NCBI GenBank assembly: GCA_933228895.1
Contig: OW121853.1
Coordinates: forward strand, 122,842,133 to 122,906,132
From: Platycnemis pennipes
Taxonomy: Eukaryota > Arthropoda > Insecta > Odonata > Platycnemididae
Direction: 5' to 3'
DNA: 64,000 bases
The notes below the pieces were generated by a model. That model saw only the letters and a list, made by a program, of their open reading frames with translations. It had not been told where the DNA came from and did not search any database. A program made the translations under genes and the position numbers. Below are positions 22,210 to 31,009 of the stretch, piece by piece; position 1 is the stretch's first letter, and each line of letters starts with the position of its first letter.

Positions 22210-22916
22210 TAAAGCCCGTTTCACACGATGCTTGATCCAGCACAAGACCTAGTGTGCTAGCCACTACTTGATATTGAGGACGGAATGATTGGAACCATCC
22301 TGGGAGGTTTCACACGATCATCGACCTCTTGCTTGCTATGAAGCGGTTATTCCATGTGATTCCATAATAATTGAAAAAAGAGAAGATTTCATGGCGTCTG
22401 TAACGTGACGTGATTGGTAGATGGCCTCTGGGTCCTAATGGGAGCTAGTAGCAAACTATTACCGCATCAAGTAGGAAATCAAGTAGCTCAGCGAGTATAC
22501 TAGCGAAAATGTTTGTCAGCCAGTATCATCATCATCAAGGGTCAACAATCCTAGGATTGGTTTGACGCAGCCCTCCACTCGATTCTTCTATCGGTCAACC
22601 TCTTCATATTAACGTAGTTCCTCTCTTTCACTTCCTTTACGACCTGTTCTATGTAACTCATACGAGGCCTGCCTTTTCCATTCTTCCCGCTCACTTTTCC
22701 TTCGACGAGTGTCCTCATCAGACCATCGTGTCTTAAAATGTGGCCGATTAAGTTGTCCCGTCTTCCTTTTATAGTTTTCAGCAAACTTCTCCTTTCTCCC
22801 AGTATACTGCCAGTCAGCCAGTATACTGGTTCTATTCACACGATACTGGAACGCTAGCATAATAGCGACTATCCTCGACCTTGTGCTGGATCAAGTGTTG
22901 CGCGAAACGGGCTTAA
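22210..22916. mobile_element. PIF/Harbinger-type MITE with TAA TSD, interrupted by a LINE
   Basis: The element 22213-22913 has ~34-bp TIRs beginning AGCCCGTTTCACACGATGC (right copy diverged: AGCCCGTTTCGCGCAACAC). It is flanked by TAA at 22210-22212 and 22914-22916. Subterminal words about CTGGATCAAG and TATACTGG are arranged as further inverted repeats. It is non-coding apart from the LINE tail nested at 22527-22812. Before that insertion it would have been about 400 bp. The CACACGAT start is related to the 3.84-kb MITE. Confidence 0.85.
22515..22824 (-). pseudogene. 5'-truncated LINE tail nested in the MITE, with 12-bp TSD
   Basis: The insert 22527-22812 is flanked by the perfect direct repeat GTCAGCCAGTAT (22515-22526 and 22813-22824). 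On the minus strand a 77-codon frame (22551-22784) stays open through NLIGHILRHDGLMRT, GKNGKGRPRMSYIEQVV and DRRIEWRAASNQS, the C-terminal tail of the GAT-tail LINE family. The 3' end is (GAT)n. This is a textbook target-primed insertion of under 300 bp, and its undamaged frame suggests it is fairly young. The TSD also dates it after the surrounding MITE. Confidence 0.9.
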
Positions 22917-23349
22917 GATAAGTGCGTCGAGCTCCACATGCGTGCATCTTTCGTTTCATTTCATTACCACAAACGGGGGCTGCTGGAATGGGGACCCCAC
23001 CAACGCCCCCTGGACACCATGCACCATTCCGCGCGCAAAGTGCCGCCGGGAAAAGAGGTTCATTGCGAACATGGCATCGCCCCACTCCATTCTCCTCTCA
23101 CCCGACCACTCGTTCCGCCGGGGGCGCTCCACCCCTCTTTTAGAGGCGTTTCAACCCCTCTTTAGGGGGCGGGTCCACCCCTCTTTTAGGGGGCGGTTCC
23201 GCCCCTCCCTCCTCAACGCACAACCACAAGTGGAGGAGAGCCAACTCAAGAAGCCTGGGGTACATCTTACGACAGTGAACCAGTACCCAAAGTAGTACAC
23301 GTGAAGTATTCTACTGCGATCATTAAGATGCAAGTATAAGCAGTAGTAC
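22917..23349. repeat. GC-rich segment with a 22-24 bp tandem repeat
   Basis: At 23120-23212 there are about four diverged tandem units built on CCACCCCTCTTTTAGGGGGC. The preceding ~200 bp are GC-rich. ORFs of 73-117 codons run through the tandem array but show only the repeat's composition. No known gene was recognised. Confidence 0.5.
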
Positions 23350-23884
23350 AATGGGGTCGTTTACCATAATTTTTTACTTCCGAATATGATAGAGTTTGTA
23401 AAATAAAAAGACACGTATTTTTCCCTTTTTTTGATCCGTCAATTATTTCTCGAGTTATAAGCGGCGAAAAACTGATGTTTTTAACCCTTTCGGAATAGTA
23501 AGCGTGCTGCAACCTCTGACGTATTCGACTTCGTCCAATCACAACTGAGCCCGCGAAGCTACTTCGCCTTATCGAAATGGGGGAGACACAGCTGACCCTG
23601 CCACTGGAAGCTGTTGCGACAGGATCTGTACGAGTAGACCTTCCGATAACCCCCCTCCACAACCTTCCCTTACCTTAAAAGCAGTCGAGGACGGGAGGAA
23701 AATGATGGCAGTGGTATCAGCTGCTTTTTCGGTGGGCGTCACCTTTTGCGTATTTTAATTTTTGATTTGTGAGTCAATGGTTGTGGTTAGAAGATTAAGT
23801 TTTCCACTATAATTCATTTATCGTTTCCATATAACGATTTCGTGTACAAAATTGCGATTCCGGTTCCGAGTAAACGCCCCCATT
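23350..23884 (+). mobile_element. MITE family M540, copy 2
   Basis: It starts AATGGGGTCGTTTACC and ends GTAAACGCCCCCATT, the family's 15-bp inverted ends. Compared with other copies the CRE-like site is mutated (TGATGGCA) and the shared ORF is closed by a TAG near its start. A LINE inserted 10-20 bp beyond its right end. Confidence 0.85.
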
Positions 23885-23893
23885 AAGTTTTTT

Positions 23894-24592
23894 AAGGTTC
23901 CCAAGACTTCAAAGAGAAGCAGGAGAAAAGAGCAGCAGGACAGAAGAGGCGGATACCAATGTCAAACTAGGAAAAAAACTTGAAGAGAAGAAAGAGTTCA
24001 GTTAACTGGGAAGCCGAGTAACCAACGATAGGCGAAGCAAGAAAGAAATTGTCAGTAGAATAGCTCAGGCAAAGAGGGCATTCTACCAAAAGAAGAACCT
24101 ACTAACATCTGAAAATACAAGCGTAGAAGTAAGGAAACAATTGAACAGGACGTACATCTGGAGCATGTTTCTTTACGGCAGTGAGGCATTGACGATGACA
24201 GCAGCGGAGAAGAAAAGGTGGAAGCATTCGAAATGTGGTGCTAAAGAAGAATAATGATGATAAAATGGATCGGCCGAGTGACAAACGAAGAAATCCTAAG
24301 AAGAGTGGGAGAAAAGAGAAGCCTGCTGAAAACACTAGGACGAAGACGGGATAACTTAATCGCCGACATCATGAGACATAAGGGCCTGACGAAGACAATC
24401 ATTGAGTCGGGAACGGGAAGAATGGCAGAGGAATGCTTCGCAAGAGATATATGGAACAAGTGATGAAGGAAGTGAAGAGAAGAAATACGTAAATATGGAG
24501 AGATTAGCCGATATAAGAATTCAGCGGAGAGGTGCGTCAACCCAAACTGAGGATTGACGACTAATGATGATGATGATGATGAAGGTTCCCAA
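23894..24592 (+). pseudogene. 5'-truncated LINE insertion with 11-bp TSD
   Basis: The insert 23905-24581 is bounded by AAGGTTCCCAA (23894-23904 and 24582-24592). It encodes, with several frame breaks, the end of a LINE ORF2: RIAQAKRAFYQKKNLL, EVRKQLNRTYIWSMFLYGS, then TNEEILRRVGEKRSLLKTL (open at 24254-24463) and a damaged tail. It ends in (GAT)n just before the right TSD. Truncated 5' end, microsatellite 3' tail and TSD are the signature of target-primed reverse transcription. The endonuclease and most of the RT are absent. Confidence 0.9.
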
Positions 24593-24684
24593 ATTTCCCA
24601 ACGACTAGGTTTGAATCGTCCATTGGAAGCGCCTAACGTAAATTCTTAATGATAATGATGAATTCTTTTCAGGATTCCCACCGG

Positions 24685-24755
24685 ATGCGTAATTCAGGTG
24701 CCGACGTTTTGGTAGCTGACTCAGCCATCATCATCAACGCTCATGAACGCGATCT
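24685..24755. repeat. PLE pseudo-LTR-like fragment
   Basis: GTGCCGACGTTTTGGTAGC and CTGACTCAGCCATCATC resemble PLE pseudo-LTR cores (minus: stem-loop followed by a GAAAC-like AAAACG). It is a single arm with no visible TSD or partner. Confidence 0.35.
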
Positions 24756-24955
24756 TTGAAGTCGCGGAAGACGTAGGCAATACCCGAAGTTCCAAGTCAG
24801 CGAAACACACAGATGACCTGGCAAACTGTGGGAACCGACTTCTGAAAGTGATAGTACCTGTTACATAATCAAATAGTCTCGCCATTCTTGGATTTTCCAA
24901 AGGAACTAAAATTTAGCATTTAAATTTATAGTAAAATAAGATTTTACAATCCAAC

Positions 24956-25204
24956 TTAATTGCGTAAAGTTGACGGTGTCTGGCTTGACTACGTGGAATT
25001 CCTTCATGATGAGGGTAAGGAAACAATGTACTTCCACGAAATATATAATTTATTTATCCACAACCATGGTTTCGATGTTTAGCATCATCTTCAGGGTGAT
25101 GACCTGAAGATGATGCTAAGCATCGAAACCATAGTCGTGAGTAAATAAATTATATATTTTGTGGAAGTGCATTGTTTCCTTACCCTCATCATTAATTGCG
25201 TAAA
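24956..25204. mobile_element. Palindromic PLE-type insertion with 13-bp TSD
   Basis: The insert 24969-25191 (223 bp) is flanked by TTAATTGCGTAAA (24956-24968 and 25192-25204). A ~35-bp leader including CTACGTGGAATTCCTTC is followed by a nearly perfect palindrome, about 25005-25191, with arms of ~87 bp and a short spacer around 25096-25102. Both arms carry the PLE pseudo-LTR core. The whole unit is non-coding. The leader, arm ends and TSD size recur at 8.8 and 48.1 kb, pointing to one mobilisation mechanism. Confidence 0.85.
25104..25131 (+). ncRNA. Hammerhead-like motif in the PLE palindrome
   Basis: CTGAAGA, one T, then a perfect 5-bp stem GATGC/GCATC with loop TAA, then GAAAC. This has the conserved core and stem II layout of a hammerhead ribozyme except for one extra base before stem II. 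A mirror copy lies on the other palindrome arm. Activity is not shown. Confidence 0.4.
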
Positions 25205-26582
25205 ATGAATATATTTATGGTGGGACACGTATCGCAATTAATGAATTCTGTTTTCTGTGATGAAGAAAACTACCCTATTATACATCACTATTTTAATTTT
25301 TTTCATGGAATCGAAGTCGATCGCAGCCGAAGGCAAGTTGTCCACCCGTTACCTATATGGATCATACATAGAATACTAATATCATTACAAGTCATCAATT
25401 AGCACCCCCGCTAAACCTTCGGAGATTATGGTGTTCCTCTTCTCGAGCGATCCCTAATACTTCGCCGCCTCCCTTCGCAGAAAATCTCGGTCGCGCAGCA
25501 ACCCAAGTCCCTTCCTTCCACCCCCACTCCCTCGAACAACCCTCCGTTCATGAGCCCTGAGGGTTTTTTTAATGCACATTCCTTAATCATTTGGTAATGT
25601 GTTCGTGGACGCTTTATGGCAATTCATCCTGCCTCCGCAACCCATATCTAGAACAACACCACAACCTTACGATCATTACGCCACTTCTGAGTTTTATAAA
25701 TATCGAGACACGTATTTCTCCAACCTTTCACTCCTGCCCATCGGCAACGCCATTTCCTCGCGCAGCGAGAGCGATAGGGTCAAAATATTAGTCATCCATA
25801 CGACTGCTTCACAATCTATACATTTATTTATTCGTTTCCAACGGGTACGATGCTTAATGCCCCCACTACCGTCATCCATAATTACGATTACTCATCCGAC
25901 TGGATGCCTGGCTCTCTCGAATATCGGCCCTCCCTCCACAGATGTCCATGACAAAACCTCCCATTACCTCGCTCCAAACCCCTCCTGCCCACAAAACAGT
26001 CGGATCCTGCCAGATTAAAAGGATATCCGCAGGGTTGTATCTCGCTGGACGACCCGACAACCTTTCAAATGACCCCTTCCCTCTCCCCACCATTAAAGGG
26101 ACGAAAAGACCGACGTGAAAAGAGAGAGAGAGTGGAGTTGAAGAGCAGACAGGCCGCCCGGAAGAGTGCAATATCAGAAGGGGAATGGAAGGAGGGCTTT
26201 GTGCCCGTCCCTCCCTCAACCCGCACGCCAATCAGCTCAAGCCGCAGGGCTCTCTATTTTCTATTCATCGATTCTCCGACTCAAAAGCAATAGACTAGTC
26301 ATAGACTAATGTAAATCGAATCGTATGTAGATAGGTAGGTTTTGAATTGAAGGGTACGACAAAAACTTTTTTGAAAGCTTAAAAAAATCTTCGTTATTTC
26401 TTTTTCGTTAAGTTTTTAAAGATCCTAAATTTCAAAAATTATCGAAATTCATCTTTATGAAAAGACTGATGTTATTGACAAACGAGCTCATATTAGACTT
26501 CTATTTTGAGGTCGTATTTATAAGGACGTATCTTTTCAAAACAAAATAACGTGACTGAGAAAATTAGACTTTGGCCAAGTAG
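25205..26582. other. Intergenic sequence without recognised gene
   Basis: A 139-codon ORF at 25599-26018 (plus) and a 119-codon ORF at 25872-26231 (minus) overlap and have no recognisable domain. Base composition is moderately GC-rich at 25440-26260 with purine runs near 26100-26190. The tract 26300-26582 is AT-rich. Confidence 0.4.
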
Positions 26583-27258
26583 AATGGGGTCGTTTACCAT
26601 ATTTTCTATTGCCGGATCTGGGGGGGGGGGGGGGAGGGGGTGATTGAATCGCTTGGGATTGATTCCGGTACGTAACTAAGGACTCACTCCTATGTTTTTA
26701 CATTGTGTTCGGGATTATTCCGTACCGGAATCAATCTCGAACGATTCAAGCACACCCCCCCTGATAGAGTTTGTAAAATAAAAAGACCTGTATTTTTCCG
26801 TTTTTTGATCCGTCGATTAGTTCTCGAGTTATAGGCGGCGAAAAACTGATGTTTTTAACCCTTTCGGAAAAGTGGGTGTGGTGCAACCTCTGACGTATAT
26901 CGACTTCGTCCAATCACAACTGAGCCTGCGAAGCTATTTCGCCTTATCGCAATGGTGGGACACAGCTGACTCTGCCAACAGGAGTGATTGCGACAGGATC
27001 AGTGCGAGCAGACCTTCCGAGAACCCTCCTCCACTCCCTTCCCTACCCCTAAAAGCAGTCAAGGACGGGAGGAAAATGACGTCAATGTTATCAAAACAGC
27101 TTTTTCGGTGGGCGTCAACTTTTTGGTTATTTTAATTTTTGATTTATTAGTGAATGGTTGTGGTTAGAAGATTAATTTTTTCACTAAAATTTATTTTTCG
27201 TTTCCATTTAACAATTTAAAAAAAATTGCTATTTCGGTTCCGAGTAAACGCCCCCATT
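26583..27258 (+). mobile_element. MITE family M540, copy 3, carrying a nested insertion
   Basis: It begins AATGGGGTCGTTTACC and ends AAACGCCCCCATT. It is longer than the other copies because of a 141-bp inverted-repeat insert at 26620-26760. It retains TGACGTCA at 27077-27084 and an 87-codon version of the shared ORF (26872-27135, plus). Confidence 0.85.
26620..26760. mobile_element. Small inverted-repeat element nested in M540 copy 3
   Basis: The insert splits the family sequence GGATCTGATAGAG. CT is present on both sides (26618-26619 and 26761-26762), so a 2-bp duplication is possible. The ends are inverted copies of about 45 bp: G-run, then TTGAATCG and GATTGATTCCGGTACG on the left, matched in inverted orientation on the right. 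The middle is ~50 bp. It is non-coding, and no other copy is in the window. Confidence 0.7.
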
Positions 27259-27261
27259 CCA

Positions 27262-27770
27262 CGGTCACCGCCAATGCTCCTCTGCGCACGTTCATACATC
27301 CCGGTACACTCCGTTAGGACATGTCGAATACTCTGAGAGAACACTTGAAATCAACACAGCATGATGTTTTTTTTCTCTTTGGAAAAGGGAAATGAATGTG
27401 TCAAATGGCTTCCTAAGACTCAACCGAGAGGTGAAAATCTCCCTTCTACGACTATTGCAGACACCATCAGTGTAAAGGTGCGTAGTTCTCAAGATTGTCG
27501 TCCTTTACTACTCGAAGACTACATATCTCACGGCGTCTGATGGTCTTCGAAGAGGGCACAAGAGTCGAGACACATTCCTCTTGTTCCAAAGCATCCTTCG
27601 CAAAAACATCTGCCATTTCATTCCCGGAATGTTCTCATGTCCAGGGATCCAAAGAAACCTGATTGTAATTTCCTTCCTTTGAGAGGATGATAGAAACGCA
27701 TGAATCTCCTGATATATGGGAGATAAGTGGGAGAAAATCCGGAAATGGGCAACGGTGCACCACATCAATT
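27262..27770 (-). pseudogene. LINE RNase H domain remnant
   Basis: On the minus strand the translation reads EITIRFLWIPGHENIPG and, after a one-base frameshift, NEMADVFAKDALEQEE. GH..I.GNE.AD..AK is the conserved C-terminal block of the RNase H domain in I-, R1- and Jockey-type LINEs; the Asp of NEMAD is the last catalytic residue. Downstream sequence stays open in fragments without clear homology. The copy lacks RT and endonuclease and abuts M540 copy 3, which probably truncated it. It belongs to a different LINE lineage from the GAT-tail family, which shows no RNase H here. Confidence 0.75.
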
Positions 27771-27832
27771 GGCTCGAATTACAAAAGAGCTACCTTGATG
27801 GTTTCAGGCTCAAAATTGTGAAATTTCATTGT

Positions 27833-27917
27833 CACAATGAGAAGTACAACTTTGTAAAATTTTCACAGAAATATTAATGTTCACGATCGGTTTCGTCGAA
27901 GATCAGGATATACCTGG
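27833..27917 (-). repeat. PLE pseudo-LTR arm, inverted relative to 29017-29109
   Basis: CACAATGAGAAGTACAACTTTG...CGGTTTCGTCGAA is an inverted copy of the segment leading into the PLE pseudogene at 29.1 kb. Inverted pseudo-LTRs are common in PLEs. The space between the arms holds a hAT element plus ~280 bp, including two near copies of ATATCGTACGATA (27947 and 27974) and a repeated CCTGGGTA. Confidence 0.65.
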
Positions 27918-28031
27918 GTACCAATTACGGTTCTTTCGTCGCTATGTGATATCGTACGATAACACTGCTCCCAGATATCGTACGATACGTCCTGGGTAAT
28001 TATGGTTCCGCCATCGGTGTCGTAGGATACG

Positions 28032-28847
28032 GTTCGGCCTAGTGATGGAAAAATCGATTTCGATTAAAATCTAAAATCGAGTTTTAATAGTCAAAGACTG
28101 AGGAAATCGAGATCGAGCCATGATCTTCGAGTTTCGATCCAAACTCGATTTTTCAACTTCGATTTTGACCATTTCGTTTGATCTCAGCAGCGCGTAGTAG
28201 TCAGTAGAGGTCCTCGATGAACTGCCACTGAGGTCACTTCTTGTTAGAAGTAGATGCCAGTATAAGTTAGGCAATACTTCAACAGGCCAACCGTCGATAG
28301 GAAAGTCAACCCCAATCCTCTGAAAGTCTGGGAGGAGATAAAGGGTGAATACCCCAACACGTACCGTTTCGCGATCAGAGTGCTGAGTATGATAACGTCA
28401 TCCGTCCCATGTGAAAGACTTTTCTCTAAGGCCGGTAAAATTGGAAAGGCACGCCCTAGATCATCAAGAAAGCATCTCAATAAGTTGATCTTTCTTAAAA
28501 ATTTTAGTGAAGCCGAATGGTTCCAAGTGGTGATCCACATTAAAAGTAAACTGTAAATTTTTACGACTAATAATTCAAGAATGTTCTCTAAGTACATTTT
28601 TAGGGCTTTTTTATATTATTCAAATATGTATTATGAGCGTCTTTCAAATGAATAATAAACATTTTTTGTACCAACTGCATTTTTTTAAAATTAACCATAG
28701 ATTTCTTCGATTAATCGATCTTTTGGTTCAAATTTCGATTTTTGCTGAAAAGTCGAGCTTTTCATTTCGATGAAAAATCGATTGCTCGAAAAATCGATTG
28801 CTCGAAAAATCGATTTTGACCGACATTATCCCATCACTAGTTCGGCC
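28032..28847 (+). mobile_element. hAT transposon, 800 bp, with perfect 8-bp TSD
   Basis: The element 28040-28839 starts TAGTGATGG and ends CCATCACTA (9-bp TIR). It is flanked by GTTCGGCC at 28032-28039 and 28840-28847, the 8-bp duplication diagnostic of the hAT superfamily. Subterminal regions are packed with AATCGATTTT-type words, including two tandem copies at about 28780-28812; such repeats are usual transposase-binding sites. It contains only the C-terminal end of a transposase gene, so it is an internally deleted, non-autonomous copy. The perfect TSD suggests a fairly recent insertion. Confidence 0.92.
28281..28556 (+). pseudogene. hAT transposase C-terminal dimerisation domain
   Basis: An open frame of 91 codons with no ATG at its start ends at TAA 28554-28556. 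It contains NPLKVWEEIKGEYPNTY, then SSVPCERLFSKAGKI and LNKLIFLKNFSEAEW. These are the hallmarks of the hAT C-terminal dimerisation domain (P.S.RLFS.AG and the L..L.FLK block). The N-terminal zinc finger and the catalytic part are missing, so no active transposase can be made. The frame is intact within the fragment, as expected if a deletion derivative was amplified by a full-length relative elsewhere. Confidence 0.85.
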
Positions 28848-29016
28848 ATCTTCGGCAATATAACGTCCCAAGTGACGTCATGTATGATTTGGTTCGAAAA
28901 TAACCAAAAAAAAAGAAACACTACTGCAACAACAAATGACTGCCGTAAAAAAGTACGTAGGAAACTAGCCATTTCAAATTGAGCGCAAAGCTGGTAATTT
29001 ATTTTTCGTACTACTA

Positions 29017-30023
29017 GGATAGACCTGATGATGTCGACCTTTCGACGAAACCACTCGTGAACATTACAATTTCTGAGAAATTTTTTACAAAGTTGTAATT
29101 TACATTGTGAAAAGAGCTACCGTTCCCATCTGTTCCACACTGAGCCAAATCATCCCATCCAATCAATTCCATCCACAAATCTATATTCTTCACCATGGAA
29201 CCGAGCGTGAATGGCAAAATTAACTTCCTGGACCTCACCAACGAGATAAGTGACCACAAACACATTTTCTCAATCTTCCGGAAACCCACATACACAGATC
29301 AAGTGATACGCTTTGATTCCTGCCATCCCATCGCCCATAAATTGGCCAGTTTCAACAGCATGATCCACCGACTAATCAATATTCCCCTGTCGACTTCCAA
29401 CTTTGACAGTGAACTGAAGACCAAAGAATACATAGCCCTGAAGAACGGTTCCAGTTCGGACATTACCGACAAATTACTCCGTAATAAAAGGAAAAAACAG
29501 GCGGTGATTTAAACACCTCCCTCTTCCTAGGTCCAGTGTTACAGATAGAAAGTGGTGCAAAATCCCTTTCCACCATATACTATCGTACAAGATAGCCTGC
29601 GCGTTTGCCAAAGATAAGTTTCGTGTTTCTTTCTATGCTCTCTTGATTTTATCCAAAGCCCTCTGCTCCAACAAAGACCCCATAGACGACGTCAAAAAGT
29701 GCGGCGTGCATGAAATTAAATGCGACTGTGGAGCCATCTACATATGCCAGAGAGGGAGAAACTTTTCCACACGCGTTAATGAACACAAAAAGTGCTACAT
29801 TTCAGGCAGCACAACTTCCATTTTCGTCTAACAACTGAGAGAATCTGACCACACAAGTAATTTTGATTTTAAAGTGCTCCGCACCTTCGACAAAGGCCAG
29901 AAATTAGACGCCATGGAGCGGGTTGAAATTATTCAACGAAGGGATAAGAATCTCAATTTCCTCAACGATGTGCAATTTTACTCATCCCCCTCCCCACTTC
30001 TCTCGATCACTTTCCCACTCTGA
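29017..30023 (+). pseudogene. Penelope-like element: RT C-terminus and GIY-YIG endonuclease remnant
   Basis: After a pseudo-LTR segment (29017-29109), the plus strand encodes the distal part of a PLE protein. The first block, 29171-29512, reads FFTMEPSVNGKINFLDL, FSIFRKPTYTDQVI and CHPIAHKLASFNSMIHRL, the region after the RT catalytic core. A second block (about 29549-29831) contains YKIACAFAKDKF and the GIY-YIG nuclease start CGVHEIKCDCGAIYI, with RVNEHKK behind it. An in-frame TAA at 29829-29831 interrupts it, after which the same frame continues (LRESDHTSNFDFKVL, MERVEIIQRR) to TGA at 30021. The RT palm is missing, so the copy is 5'-truncated. One frameshift and one nonsense change make it a pseudogene. 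YIG has become YIC. Confidence 0.88.
29025..29051 (+). ncRNA. Hammerhead-like motif in PLE pseudo-LTR
   Basis: CTGATGA (the canonical hammerhead core), one T, stem GTCG/CGAC with loop ACCTTT, then GAAAC. The following bases are CACTCGTG, which would place G at the cleavage position, unfavourable for activity. It is part of the pseudo-LTR just upstream of the PLE coding remnant. Confidence 0.4.
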
Positions 30024-30087
30024 GTGCTTTCCGCCCGCTGGTTTCAGGCGTTTCCCTGAAAGAACGAGGAACTTTAGAGTATATAGA

Positions 30088-30237
30088 GTATATTACATAT
30101 CGGAATGAAAAAACTTTGTAAATTTCACATTAGTAAGTTTAATACGACCAGTTTCATCGCTTGAGCGACATCTTCAGGACCTGAAGAAGCAATTTCACAA
30201 AGTTACGCCTCAAACCATTCAATTTGTATATTACATA
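30088..30237. mobile_element. Short PLE-type insertion with 12-bp TSD
   Basis: GTATATTACATA is present at 30088-30099 and 30226-30237, enclosing 126 bp. The insert has short inverted ends around AACTTTGT and, on the minus strand at 30151-30177, CTGAAGA + T + stem GTCGCT/AGCGAT + GAAAC. It has no coding capacity. It lies just beyond the PLE coding remnant, but its own TSD shows it is a separate insertion. Confidence 0.75.
30151..30177 (-). ncRNA. Hammerhead-like motif (minus strand)
   Basis: CTGAAGA, one T, a 6-bp stem (one G-U pair) GTCGCT/AGCGAT with loop CA, then GAAAC. Same layout as the 25.1-kb motif with a different stem sequence. Confidence 0.4.
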
Positions 30238-30279
30238 GTTTTTTAGATATCCTCATTTTCCTGGACTACTAAATAATCA

Positions 30280-30560
30280 CCCTGATTTTAGCACCATCTA
30301 TTTTCCATTCTTGTGGCCACCCCCCATAGATAACGTCTCCCCCGTCGAAGGACGAGAGGCCCGTTAAAGGGTAGCTTTAGCACCCACGGACCCCGAGGCC
30401 TCCGCCGTAGGGGTCGTAAGGGGCGGAGCCAATGGCAGTGAGGGCGAAAGGGTTCGCGTATCCTATCGGCATGCCCTTTCCCAATGTTTGTCACGCTCCG
30501 GTCACCAGACTAATGGCCACAACCCCAAAGGGTGCCGGGCCCGCATTATTCGTCTGATTC
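30280..30560. other. GC-rich segment of unknown nature
   Basis: About 280 bp of GC-rich sequence (for example CCACGGACCCCGAGGCC at 30392) in an AT-rich setting. GGCCAC words occur at both ends in inverted orientation (30313 and 30513). No gene, tRNA box or protein similarity was recognised. It may be part of an unrecognised repeat. Confidence 0.3.
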
Positions 30561-31009
30561 CCTATCGGTCACGATTAATGAACATTGGGGAAAAACACGC
30601 AAATTTTACAAAATGCTGTTTTTAGACGAAGGTACTCTGGCTCGTGACATCAGCGAAAGTTAGATCACGATGGACAAAAAACTAATTTGTGCTAGATTCC
30701 CGAAAATATGAGGACATTATATATAATATGAGGAAACTCCGAACAAATACCCAGGATACTTTAAGATAAATTTATTTCTATCGTCTCTATGAATCTACAT
30801 CTCTTTTACGCACCTTCTTTATTAGGCCATCGTAAGACACTTATCTAGAGGCATTTTGTGGCGGAAATGTATATTTTCATGGCCCCGAAAACAACACAGA
30901 TGGTTATTGCATACAGGCCTTCTATTACGGGCACTATAAGGAATAACTATAACGAATCGGTTTTATACACCCCTTTACGCGGCTCAGGGCAGGGTAAACT
31001 GTAAAGTAG
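30561..31009. other. AT-rich intergenic sequence
   Basis: No gene or repeat was recognised in this stretch. Confidence 0.45.

Noticed and set aside
24107..24335. 77-codon minus-strand ORF at 24102-24335
   Set aside because: It is the antisense shadow of the LINE insertion on the plus strand.
25599..26018. 139-codon plus-strand ORF
   Set aside because: No domain, no start-context support, and it overlaps a 119-codon ORF on the other strand.
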